Shown here piece after piece: positions 53,700 through 64,000 of a DNA stretch of 64,000 nucleotides. Position 1 is the stretch's first letter. Each line of letters starts with the position of its first letter. The DNA is from Ctenosaura bakeri (taxonomy: Eukaryota > Chordata > Lepidosauria > Squamata > Iguanidae). The DNA is taken from contig CAOLHI010000935.1 in NCBI GenBank assembly GCA_948474755.1, positions 248,001 through 312,000 of the forward strand, given 5' to 3'. A program made the position numbers and the translations under genes. The notes under the pieces were generated by a model. That model did no database searches, was not told the DNA's origin, and saw only the letters and a list, made by a program, of their open reading frames with translations.

Positions 53700-53791
53700 C
53701 AAAGGTCTCTCCCTAAACTGCAAACCCCAGGATTCCATATGATGTTGAAAATGGAATAATAGCAATATAACAGTCTAGTGTGGAAATGGCC
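53700..53791. mobile_element. Palindromic Harbinger-like MITE, copy M (right half only)
   Basis: CTCCCTAAACTGCAAACCCCAGGATTCCAT to TCTAGTGTGGAAATGGCC is the right arm. The left arm is absent. It abuts the RTE-like LINE. Confidence 0.75.
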
Positions 53792-56590
53792 GTGGTCTTT
53801 CTCTTTTCTTACTGTCTTCTACCTTATCAAGTATTATCATTTTTTCTAGTGAGTCATATCTTCTCATGATATGGGCAAAATATGATGGTTTCTCAGCTTA
53901 GTCATCTTGACTTCTAGGGAATGTTCAGGCTTGATTCGCCCTAGGTCCTATTTGTCTTTTTAGCAGTTCAAGGTATCTGTAGACCTCTTCTCCAGCACCA
54001 CATTTCAGATGAGTTGATTTACTTCCTATCAGCTTTCTTCACCGTCCAGCTTTCACAGCCATACTTAGAAACTGGAAATACAACGGCATCCTAACTTTAC
54101 TATTTAATGATATATCTTTACACTTCCAGATCTCGTCTAGTTCCGTCCTAGCTGCCCTTCCAACTCCTAGCCTTCTTCTGGTTTCTTGATTGCAGTCTCC
54201 ATTCTGATTAATGACTGAGATAAGGTAGGGAAAATCTTGAGCTGTTATAATGTTTTGTCTGCTTTGAACTTATGTAAATCACATGTGGTCATTATTTTTT
54301 GTTTTCTTAATGTTCAACTCTAAGCCTGTTTTTGCACTTTTGTCTTTGACTTTTTCCAGTAATCATGCCAAGTCTTTGCTAGTTTTGCAGGCTTTCCTGA
54401 CTCCTTTGCCATATTATATCCTGATAATAGCCTCTTTTCCTGAGTACAGGTTACGTATCGGGACAATCAAATGTTGTAGGGCACCCATTTCACAGTTTTT
54501 CATAATCTACACAATCAAAGGCTTTGCTATAAACTGTCAAGCACAGGCTGATTTTCCTCCAGAATTCTTTTGTGCGCTCCGTTATCCAATGCATATTTGC
54601 AATATGATCCTTAGTGACTCCTCCTTTCCTGAACCCATTTCTCACCTCATCTGGGGTAAAAGTCTTTCTTGTAGAATTTTGAGTATCACTTTGCTTGTGT
54701 GGAAAATTAATGCAATGGTCCCATGGTTATTGTAAATCCCTGGTGTCCCCTTTCTTGGGGATTGGATATATATTGAGCACTTCCAATCTGTGGGCCATTG
54801 GTTTATTTTCTATATTTGTTGACAGATGTGAGTTAGAATTTGAATTGATCCTGTCTCTGTAGATTGAAGCAGCTCTATTGGTATGCCATCTATTCCTTCT
54901 GATTTATTTCTCCCAGGTTGTGTGAGTGCAGTTTCTACTTTACTTTCTAAAACTGTAGGTTCATCTTCAAAAGGTTCTTCCTAGAATGAACCTGTCCTCC
55001 TTTCATCTCTTTTATATAGTTCTTCTGTGTGCTGTTTCCATCATCTTTTTATTTGCACTTGGTCATGTGATGTATTACCCTGTTGGTTGTACAGCACTCC
55101 TACCCTTGGTTTAAATTTCCTTTTGATTTCTTGGATCTTCCTTTTTTGTTGTCATTTTCTATGTCTCTGCATTGATTACTATTGTATTTCTTTTTGTCCT
55201 TGCTCATGAGCGGCTGAACAGTTGCATTCAGGGTTCTGATGTGATTTCTGTCACCTTTTATTTTTGCTTCTCAACTATTCTTAACTGCTTGAAGAGTGTC
55301 ATCTGTCATCTGTTGAGACTTCTCCATCGTTTTGGTTGCAGATAGTGTCTTTTTGCATTCCTCTCTGACAATGTCTCTGGCTTCAGTCCAGAATTCTTTT
55401 GACTCTCAGTCCATTAGTCTTATACTGCAAATCTTTTCTTTACATTATCTTTAAATTCTATGGGGGTGTTCTTGAGGTTGTATTTTGGCACAATGGTTGG
55501 TTTAATGTTCTTTTTTAGCTTTACTTTAATTTTTGATAGTTTATGGTCTGTGGCAGAATCTGTTCCTGGTCTTGTTTTTACAGAGAGAAGAGAGCTTCTT
55601 CTTCTTCTGTTTTTGCTTTATGTAGTCTATTTGATTTCTGTATTGGCCATCAGGTCAATGTATACAGTCAGCTCTTTGGTTGTTTGAAGAATTTGTTTGC
55701 AATGAACAAGCTGTTGACCTTGTAAAATTCATTCAGACACCATTCTGCTTCACTTTTGATCCTAGGCCAAATTTTCCTCTAGTCTTTGATGCTACTGCTT
55801 CATACTTTTGCATTCCAATCTCCTATGATAAACAAGAAGTTCTTTCTTTCTTTTTTTTTAGCATGTGATTGATTTCAAGCACTCCTGCACAGAATTTTTC
55901 TATTTCTTTTTCTTCTGTCTCTGTACAATAGGATCCCTGTATCCGTGGATTCATTATCCACTGATTCAATTATCTGCGGTTGGCTCTCCGTCACTACTGC
56001 AATTGTGGTGGTGGTGGGTGGGAGAGAAGCGAGGAGCACAGGATCGTGCTCATAGGCACCTCCTGCCCCTCACCTCAGGCCCTGTCATGGTAGCGGTGGG
56101 CAGGAGAGAAGCGAGGAGCACGGGATCGCACTCATCACCACCTCCTGCCCCACGCCCACAGCCCGATTACAGTGGCAGCAGGCAGGAAAGGAGCAAGGAG
56201 CATGATCCTGCCATGGTGGCTCCTGTGGCTGCTCCTCACTACCTCGATTGGCAGGGGGCAGGTGGGGAACAGGGTGTTTGCTCCTATTCACAGATTTCAG
56301 TATCTGTGGGTGGGGGGCAGAACCAATCCCCTATGGATACGGGACTCCTACTGTAGTTGGAGCCTAAATTTGGATTATGGTTTTATTGATGGATTTTCCC
56401 TGAAGTCTTACTGATATTATTCTGTCATCGTTTGCATTATGTCCCTTTTTGCTACATCTCTCTTGTAGACTGTTTTTGCTACATCTCTCCCCACTTTTAA
56501 TGCCACTTCATTTCTTCTTAGATTTTCATTTCCTGAGTAAAATGCTGTATAATTATCTGACTCAGAACAATACGTGGTAGAAAAACAACA
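53792..56590 (-). mobile_element. RTE (BovB-like) LINE, degraded, interrupted by a DNA element
   Basis: Read on the minus strand, 56590-56357 and 55922-53792 follow the RTE order: end of the endonuclease (a FIIGDWNAKV-type frame near 55840-55800), a linker, then reverse transcriptase and C-terminal parts. There are many stops and frameshifts, so it is inactive. The palm motif itself is not clearly readable. Clade (BovB versus another RTE) is judged from memory of the family. Confidence 0.75.
55926..56353. mobile_element. Tigger/pogo-like non-autonomous DNA transposon inside the RTE LINE
   Basis: TIRs: CAATAGGATCCCTGTATCC at the left; the right end complement reads CAGTAGGAGTCCCGTATCC (15 of 19 match). 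Flanked by TA (55924-55925, 56354-56355). GGGGATTGGTTC after the right TIR resembles mammalian Tigger-derived elements. The interior carries about three diverged units near 83 bp (GGGAGAGAAGCGAGGAGCAC, GCAGGAGAGAAGCGAGGAGC, GCAGGAAAGGAGCAAGGAGC). No transposase; the long open frame across it is a by-product. Confidence 0.8.
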
Positions 56591-56639
56591 TGTGGTACAA
56601 AAGTTGAAAAAACATTAAATAGTCAGTTGCATTTAATTA

Positions 56640-57050
56640 TTTAAAACACTTTAAAATACATATTAAAAATAAAAGACAAGTACAGAATTCCCCATTAAAA
56701 GCCCCATCTATCACAGACAGTTAAAGAATGAAGGGCTTTTTAAATGAAAAGGTCTTTGCCTGCTGATGAAAAGAGATCAAATAGGGACCCAATGTAGCCT
56801 CTGATGGGATGAAGTTCTAAAGAATGGGAGCAACCACTGTGTTCTCCTCACCACCTGAACCTGCGATGATGGTTGGAGATAGTGAAAGCATTCCTGTGAA
56901 ATACATAAGATTTGGGCAGGCTTTTAAGGTTTGGGTGGGCTTGTCTGGGGAAATATGTTGTTTCAGACTATGTGGATCTGAGCCCTATAGGGCTTTCTAG
57001 GTCATGATGAGCACTTTGAAAATTGCCTGTGTCTTTGTCCCAAATCTGTG
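56640..57050. repeat. Dispersed LINE-tail-like repeat, family unresolved
   Basis: GGGACCCAATGTAGCC, GGGATGAAGTTCTAAAGAATGGGAGC, AACCACTGTGTTCTCCTCACCACC, ACATAAGATTTGGGCAGGC and CTATAGGGCTTTCTAGGTCATGATGAGCAC resemble a repeat common in sauropsid genomes. No frame survives. Confidence 0.4.
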
Positions 57051-59571
57051 TCCCTAAAAATTGCTTCTCCCCATTATCACATGCCCTCCTGCCCCCAGAG
57101 GGATATCCTCTGCGAATGGCTATCCATTCGTTCACCGAAGAACAGTTCTCCTCTGAAGGACCCTTTTCCTTTTCTTTGGAGTGATGTTTTCCTTCCTTAA
57201 CAGCTCATTTTCTGTGAGTGTGTAGAGCTTTCACTCTGAAATTGAAACACTACTATTTGTTCTTATTACAGCCCTAAAGATCTCCAACCTTAGGAGGAAG
57301 AACCTTCTTCCCCAAGAAAATGTTAGGTGTTTATTCCACTGAGACGCACCAACAATTGCTGTCCAGCAGGCCCATAATCATACATGTGACCCTCACTGGA
57401 ACAAACCAGACACTGTTCCACTTCCACTGCTGCTGGCTTTCAACCTGAATAGGTGTTTTATTATTGCTACTTGATTTGTTTTGTTTATATGCAGGACTAA
57501 GTTATTGGCTATTAGAAGGCATGGAAAAGTTGAGTGTCTTGCCTTTCCTTGTTGCTAAACTTGTATGAATGCTTTGCTTCTTTTGCCTGACACTTTGTCA
57601 CTGGGGCTGAGATGCTTTACAACTTGCACTGCATGAGGTCGTCTCTTTTGCTAGATTGCCCAGAAAAAGTGACACTGGTTTGAACTGTAGAGATGTTGCC
57701 AGTTAGAGGAGGCAATATTTGGCTAATTGGACAAATTGCCTGGCACAGTACAAAGCAGCTTCCTACATCCCAGTGAGATGTGACTGAGTTCATTGGCAGC
57801 TGGTGGCTTCCCTGTCAGTAGAGCAGTGTATCCACTCCAGGCTTTAGCATGGATGTTAGAGGAACTATCCAAGGTGCTGAACTCTAATCCCCACATAGGT
57901 TAAGGACCTTGGATAGCTCCTTTTCTGATACCGATATGGAAGAACGGTGGCTGAGGAATCTAGTAGGTTGTGCATTTACTTCCAGATGGGATTTTAATAA
58001 CAAGAATTCACTTGCTAAAAGGGGATGGAAACCTGGGGCATTCCCTGGGAACTCCAAGAAGTAAGGGCACCTTTTCGATCCCAGCCAATGGGAGGATACT
58101 TTTTTCATTATGGAACGGGTCAGAGAAAGATCACCACAATGTGTGTTTATTTGTGCAATACATTCTGGCAATAAATGCCCCAACTGCTGCTAAAATGCCC
58201 TGCCCTGTAGCAGAAACTGTTATTGGGCCAACATCCAACATGGACTGAAATACTCCTCTCCAACCAGTGATGTAAAGGAGTGGTAGGGGAAGGTCTCACT
58301 GGAGGTGGAAGTGGTACTATCAGTGGCCACCAGGTAAATTGCAAGTATATTTGTTCCAGCACTTTCTGCAACCCTTAACCATGTGGATCTGCCCACTGAC
58401 TTCCCTGAGGTAAACAGAGAAAGTACAGGAAAGCTGACGGGCAAGACAACTATCTATATTTTGCAAGTCAACTAGATGATTTTGTTAACATGGCTCTCAG
58501 GGAACAGCACAAGATGCTCCCATTCATGCACACAAGAGAGGAATGCTGTGGTGTTTTGTTCACTGATAAAATTTCACAGATTTAACTGCCGCTGCTAGAA
58601 TTAATATTCATATACTCAAGTGGAAAGACTGAGGTCCGTGGGACTCCTATGTGTGCCACTAATGTGAAGAAGTGGGAGAGGATTGTCTCTGTTCTGGCAT
58701 GCTGGTTCTGAAATGTCCTGCTCATGGAGACTTAATAAAATGTGCTTTTTAATAAATCAAAACCTTTAGGATCTAATGATTTGTCTAAATTTATGTGGGT
58801 ATAAAACTCTTTTACATATGACATTGTTTAATTTTTTTAGTTGTTAAATTGTTTAATATGTTTTTAGACCATTTAAATTGTTCTAAATTGATTTAGACCA
58901 AGTGAAGCTGATTTTGTTTGTATGCCATCCCAACATCCTGTGATATAAATACTTTAATAAATAGATAAATCAAACAAGGATATAAAGAAATCTCAGAGAC
59001 AGACACTGTTTTGTTGTCATTTTATTGATGTAAAACCACATCAGTTAGAACTGACATATAAACATGGGCTACATTACAAATTTACGCAACTCCATGCAGG
59101 GAACTACAACAAAATCCATGGGAAAGGAGGAAGAGCAGTCCATGCTCAAGAAAATATACAGTACTTGTGATGGTGATGGAACAGGATTACTCTGGCTGCC
59201 TGTATTCACACAATACACTAGGAAGGAAGTGTGCATTCATCACAGCCTAAATGGAGAGATGCTAATTTTGCCTGCTTATGTGTCTGGTTCTTTCTCTGGC
59301 TGCGCTGAGAGTCCCTTAAGACTTGATTAGTGAGATGCTAGTGAAGTGCAGTTTAGTCTGCTAGCTTCTGCAACAAAGGCAAATGTTGTCCATACCAGTG
59401 TTGTCATCTGGAGTTTGGTTTGTGTTTTGGTGTATTCATGTGCTGAATGTATATTCTGGGACAGCTGACTTATTTCTCCAAAGGATTTCTGAGTATGCAC
59501 TGAACTGGGTGGAAAAACCCCATTCATGAGACTATGAAAATGTCATGAGTGAGGGTGGATGTGCATCTGAG
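57051..59571. other. 5' flank, no gene seen
   Basis: Unassigned sequence. A/T-rich at 58.74-58.98 kb, ending in AATAAATAGATAAATC, which may be a LINE tail. No coding exon recognised on either strand. Confidence 0.65.
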
Positions 59572-59765
59572 GGAACAGGCTGTAGCTTGGTGGTACTGAA
59601 CATGCTTTGCATGCATAAAGTCCCTGGCATCTCCAGGTAGGGCTGGAATAGACTCTTGCCTGAAATCCTGGAGAATGACTGCCAGTCAGCATAGATAATA
59701 CTGGGACATGGACCAAAGTTCTCAATTGATACAAAGCAGATACCTATGTTTCTAGTCCACCTGGT
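59572..59765 (+). repeat. SINE family II, best-preserved copy
   Basis: CATGCTTTGCATGCATAAAGTCCCTGGCATCTCCAGGTAGGGCTGG, then GACTCTTGCCTGAAATCCTGGAGA, TGCCAGTCAGCATAGATAATACTGG and ACAAAGCAGATACCTATGTTT. The head resembles a tRNA arm plus a partial B box. Reference for the other family II fragments here. Confidence 0.6.
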
Positions 59766-62299
59766 TTCAACATCAAGAATATGATTCCTGAATATAAGCA
59801 TTGCAGATGATGGATGCTCAGCACTGGGACAGACTTCTGGGAACTGAGCACTCCTGTGAGTGATAACTACTAGCACCTCCCTATAGCACTGGAGGAACCA
59901 CCTGGTTACTTACACATGGTGGATTAGTTCACATACACAAGCATATCATTTAGTTTTTCATCACTGGATAACCCAACACTTGGTGACCTAGCTGAATGCA
60001 CGCAATGTTTCTGCTGGGAAACATTGGGACTGAAGTGCTATTGGATGATGTAGAAGTTCTCCTTATGCTGATTGATCTGCAATGGATCATGCATCATTTA
60101 ACATGAAAAGATCTGTTGAATCTATGGTCAATGAGGGATGAATGTGGATGTGTGAACTGGTCCTTAGCCTGCTATAGCATAACCATATGACAGAAAAAAA
60201 ATCTACATTGGTCAGAATAGAAATATTTAACTGAGTAGCAATTCTCTGGATGCCAAGAAGTTGTCTGGAGTGGTTTCATGCAGAAGCAGGGTGTGAACAG
60301 TTAAGTGATGTTGCTCAGCAGCTGTAATGGGTGCTCTGCTGGAGTTTTACAAGATAAGGGAAGATTGACTGTATCGACAGGAGATTAACTCCTGGTGTGT
60401 CCTCACATTGCATGAAAGAGATATAGTGTGGCAAATCATGTTCTTAAGACACTTTATTTAGGCAACTGTCTCACAACTAAAATTCCATACTAGGGTGAGA
60501 CAGTATCCCAGCATGCACTTCAAAGCTCTAAGGAACAGGAAGACTAGTAGATGGGAAACTGTGGTAATGAGCTGAGATATGAAGAAGGAGAAGAGAAAAC
60601 AAAAGAGCAATTGATAGGAAGGGAAACAAAGTGAGAGGCAAAAAAGAGCAGGTATGCTATAGTCAGTTACCTTGTTTGAACTCTAACTCCCACAATCCCC
60701 AGTTCTCTCCAGACTGAGGCTTTCTCTGTACTATATCTCAAAAAAAGTAACATTGTCAAGCTTTGGTGAAAAGCTATCCACAGCTTTATGGAATCATCAC
60801 CATGTTGTTTCTTGAAATGTTTCATGTTCTGTGGAAGGTTCCATCTGCAGTCTTTCAAATTCATTGGCCCCAGCTCTGCTCTGATATAAACAGACCTGCA
60901 CTTATAAATAAGATTTGCTGGTATTCTCACTGAAAAAGCTGTTGTATCTTCCCCTCTGAATAGCTCTAGAGGAGCTCTACATGAATCAGGCATCAGTTGT
61001 ACACTATGCTGAAGGCATTTGTAACACTCACAAATAAATGCTACTAGGCCTGGCTGTCAGTCTGAACATTCTGCCTGGGCTAGAGATCAAGCTGGGCTGA
61101 TGAGTGATCACTTGAAATAAAATTCCCACAGCTGGAATTCAGTTCAGTTTGTTCACTTGACAATGCAAAAGCCAAGGTAGACTTCTATGCCTTCTCCCTG
61201 AACACTCTCAGCCCTGAAGGAAGCCCCTTCTGCCTTTCATAACTGTGTGATAAGGAGAAATTCAATAGGTACAGACTATTATAATATATAGGTGTGGTGA
61301 TGTAAACTGCTTTATCTACCTATTCCTGCTTCCCAAGTGTTTTAAAGGCATGGAGGCCCTCCTTGAAAGAAAAGTATGACAATTTAGGTAATTGGCAGAG
61401 ACATAACTAGAATAGTGCTGGTGTCTCAGAGGTTCCTGGTTTTGACAAAGAGCATCAAGCAGCAAAATGGGGGAAAAGTAAGATGAAACATAAAGCAAGG
61501 CGAAGTCCCATACCAACTCTTCCTCATATCAACACAAACTCATGAATGATGACTCTTTCCTATATTAAATTAGTCTTAGGATGACCAAAGAGAGAGAAAG
61601 AAGGATAAGCTTAGCTTATGAACATTGGCTGTCTCTGCTTAGATATAAGCAAGAAAAGGGGAGATCAAATGTCGTATATGAGGCAGATGGGGTTGCCAGA
61701 TTCAGGTAGCTTTGTCAGCCAGAGTCACAGGTGGAGAACATTCAGGTACTTTTATTTCCCATATTGTGAGGAAATTAAGGCAGCTGTGGCTTCTCCTAAC
61801 TGCTCCCTCTCCACCGAGCCCTATGGGCCATAGTGTCCTCTCCTCACTCGCAGTTGCCACTTTCCTATCTGTAAGCAAAAGAAATGCAGTCCATTTTGCA
61901 TTGTGGCAATGAGAGAAAGCTGGAGCTTATTTTGTGCACACCAAATTGATCTGCCCGCTAAGATGTTTTGTAAAATGGATGCTGCTTTAGATCATTCAAA
62001 ATGGCTCACCAAAGCTTAGCTTCTGCTCCCTTTAAATCTATTGTGTTTTTGTTATTCCATGTTGTATCTCATTTGAGCATATGTTTGTATCTCACAACTC
62101 CATAATGAAACATGGCTAAAGCTGTTACTAATGAAAGAACGTGTTGCTGGACAGAGCCTTCAGCTAGCCACGTTATACTTGATACCAGGTGGAAGCAAAC
62201 AAACTTATGAGTCTGAATTTGGGAAAATCATTTTTGACCTCCGCACCCTGGGAAGCGATATATTCTGTACACATTTCTCTTTTTTTACTCAGGATCTTT
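59766..62299. other. 5' flank, no gene seen
   Basis: No exon, RNA gene or named repeat recognised. The minus-strand frame at 60667-60993 (108 aa) has no similarity I can recognise. Confidence 0.65.
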
Positions 62300-62515
62300 C
62301 ACATTCTAGAATTATAGCACTATGGTTCCACTTTTAATGCATGGAAACATTCTATGGAATGCTGGCATCAGCTATTTAGTGAGTCACATTTACAATCATC
62401 AATCAGAGAGCTCTAGTGCTTTGCCAAACTACAAATTCTTGCATTCAGCAGGGTCTTGCCATGGTAGCTGAAGTGGAATCATAGTGCTATAACTGCATCA
62501 TATGAAAGAGCCTTC
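62300..62515. repeat. Inverted-repeat element related to family 3
   Basis: TTATAGCACTATGGTTCCACTT opposite AAGTGGAATCATAGTGCTATAAC; inner ATGGAATGCTGGCATCAG and CTACAAATTCTTGCATTC. About 215 bp. Shares the inner ATAGCACTAT/TTCCACTT pattern with the MITE copies but not the GGCCATTT ends. Confidence 0.55.
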
Positions 62516-63739
62516 AGTGTCTGCCTCTAGTTCTTTCCCCTCCCTATCTGTCAAGTGTGGATTTTTTCCAGGACTAATCATGTATTGTTTCTTCACCTTT
62601 TTCTCCTAAGGTATTTCTGCATCCTTTCTTTAGACCTGAAAGTATTTGGTACATTCTCTTCTTCAGGCATCTGAAAGCTTCCCTTGGTTCACCTCCTGTC
62701 TCTGAATAGCCTTCCTTTCAACACTTACTTGCAAGTAAGTATAATGTAGGGGTAGAAAATTTGATCATCAAGCATTTCTGTGATCTTTTATGACACTTCA
62801 GAAATGCAGGAAAGCCTCAATCAGCTGGTAGCCCAGCACTTTTTCACTGAATTAACCGTGGCAATATCTCTGCCAGTTGTTTAAGGATGAGCAACTGACA
62901 TGATAAATAAGATCAATGTCAATAAGTACAAAACATCCAAAACCTGGAAGACAAAATCCCACTTTTCTCTTTCTGGTTAACAAGCATTCTAATTTAACTG
63001 TCATCATTTTCAGTAGGACCTTCAAAGTCCCATGTCAATGATCTGTAGGCCTGTGGAAAGTGGGGAATTTCTTCTTGTGGTTCAAACTATACCTGCTGAA
63101 ATTCCCTTTTATTTCTACAACTATTAAAAGACACAGGAACTCAGTCCTTTTTCACATCTGACTATCTCAGGTCTGGAGGACGCTTCTATTTCCCTTTCTT
63201 ACATAATCTCCACCAACGTTTGTCACCGAGTGATTTAAAAATATGATTTCAGCTCAGCTGCTCTCCTTTATTAGAACCTGCTCCAATTTCATTTCTAATC
63301 CTCTCAGCGCCTCCAGTTGCCCTGGCTCATTCTTAAATTTTTTTGTTTCTTGACCTTTTCATTGCAAAACTCCTTTAGGTCTAGTCCAGCACCAGGATGA
63401 TTACAAGTTTTGGCTAGGAAAATATTTTTTCTAGAATGTATGTTACAATCCTTTTCTTGCTCTTTTTAAAATAACAATGTGACTTATGGTTTTCCAGAAT
63501 TCTTTTCACATTCAGATGCCAGTCATCACTGTGAGAAGGTGGGTAACGAGCTACATCCAATGACATTTGAGTGACATATTAGGTTTGTAACAAGTATTCT
63601 CCTTCCTTCTATATCCCTGCATCTCCCCTAGATCTCCTTGGGAGGGTCTCCCATCTCAACACATTAAGCAGAGTTTTTGGGAGGGGGGAGGAACTATTCC
63701 ATCAGCAGTACCTATTTTTCCATTGAATAGACATTGACG
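62516..63739. other. 5' flank, no gene seen
   Basis: No exon or named repeat recognised; T-rich in places. Confidence 0.65.
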
Positions 63740-64000
63740 AAATAGGCATAACCAGCTTAGACCCTGGCTATTTGATGGACCATATCTTCCCTGACTTTTG
63801 AGATCTCTATAGGAGGCCCTACTTTCTATCCCACTACCTTCAAAGGCATGGTTGGTGGGACCATGGGAGAAGACCTTCTCTTGTGGCTGCTCCCACACTT
63901 TGGGACTCCCTCCCTAGGGAAGCTAGGATGGCTCCTTCTTTGTTATCTTCTTGGTATCAGGTTAATACCTTTCTTTTCCAGCAAGCCTTTGGGAATTAAT
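63740..64000 (+). mobile_element. L2-like LINE 3' region, running off the window
   Basis: CTTCTCTTGTGGCTGCTCCCACACTTTGGGACTCCCTCCCTAGGGAAG and CTTTCTTTTCCAGCAAGCCTTTGGGAATTAA match, with stops, the end of an L2-type ORF2 (an APTLWNSLP-like block followed by KTFLF-like residues). Clade is judged from pattern only. Confidence 0.5.

Noticed and set aside
55865..56356. 163-codon open frame on the plus strand
   Set aside because: It runs through the Tigger-like element and its tandem units; the protein is a by-product of a GC-rich repeat.
60667..60993. 108-codon minus-strand frame as a possible DGKG exon
   Set aside because: No kinase-like or C1-like motif and no flanking splice pattern; its 3' part contains family 2-like CTAACTCCCACAATCC sequence.

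Overview
The window is vertebrate nuclear DNA. It carries almost all of one protein-coding gene on the minus strand, ETV5 (ERM), an ETS transcription factor of the PEA3 subfamily. Twelve coding exons could be joined with consistent GT/AG splice sites and codon phases. They give a 512-residue protein, against 510 in human. A non-coding first exon lies in a CpG-rich promoter near 46.8 kb, and the stop codon is at 718-720. The 3' UTR runs off the low end of the window. The repeats (CR1, RTE/BovB-like, L1-type and L2-like LINEs, two tRNA-derived SINE families, abundant palindromic MITEs) suggest a reptile, most likely a squamate. The species is an inference, not something read directly.

Layout, low to high coordinates: 3' UTR (1-717); exon 13 with the end of the ETS domain (718-939); exon 12 with the recognition helix (3480-3581); a 10.8 kb intron holding a 5'-truncated CR1, an L1 tail and microsatellites; exons 11 and 10 (14393-14764); exon 9 (16732-16794); exon 8 (20530-20786); exon 7, proline-rich (26898-27191); exon 6 (29032-29161); a 14.4 kb intron; exons 5, 4, 3 and 2 clustered at 43611-44629; intron 1; exon 1 and the CpG-island promoter (about 45.9-47.45 kb). 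The last 16 kb (47.45-64 kb) is the 5' flank. I see no second gene there. It holds MITEs, SINEs, a degraded RTE LINE interrupted by a Tigger-like DNA element, and the edge of an L2-like LINE.

The most distinctive non-genic signal is a family of palindromic elements of about 135-205 bp. They have GGCCATTTCCGCAC termini and, where intact, 3-bp target duplications (TTA, TAA, ATA, CCA), which suggests PIF/Harbinger-type MITEs. Thirteen copies lie in 64 kb, and four of them flank the ETV5 promoter. One is an almost perfect 180-bp palindrome with no spacer. Other points are two upstream ORFs in the ETV5 leader (one spans the exon 1/2 junction, one overlaps the main start out of frame), a repeated CATTCA-type motif in the CpG-rich start of intron 1, and (GA)n microsatellites acting as the polypyrimidine tracts of exons 2 and 8.
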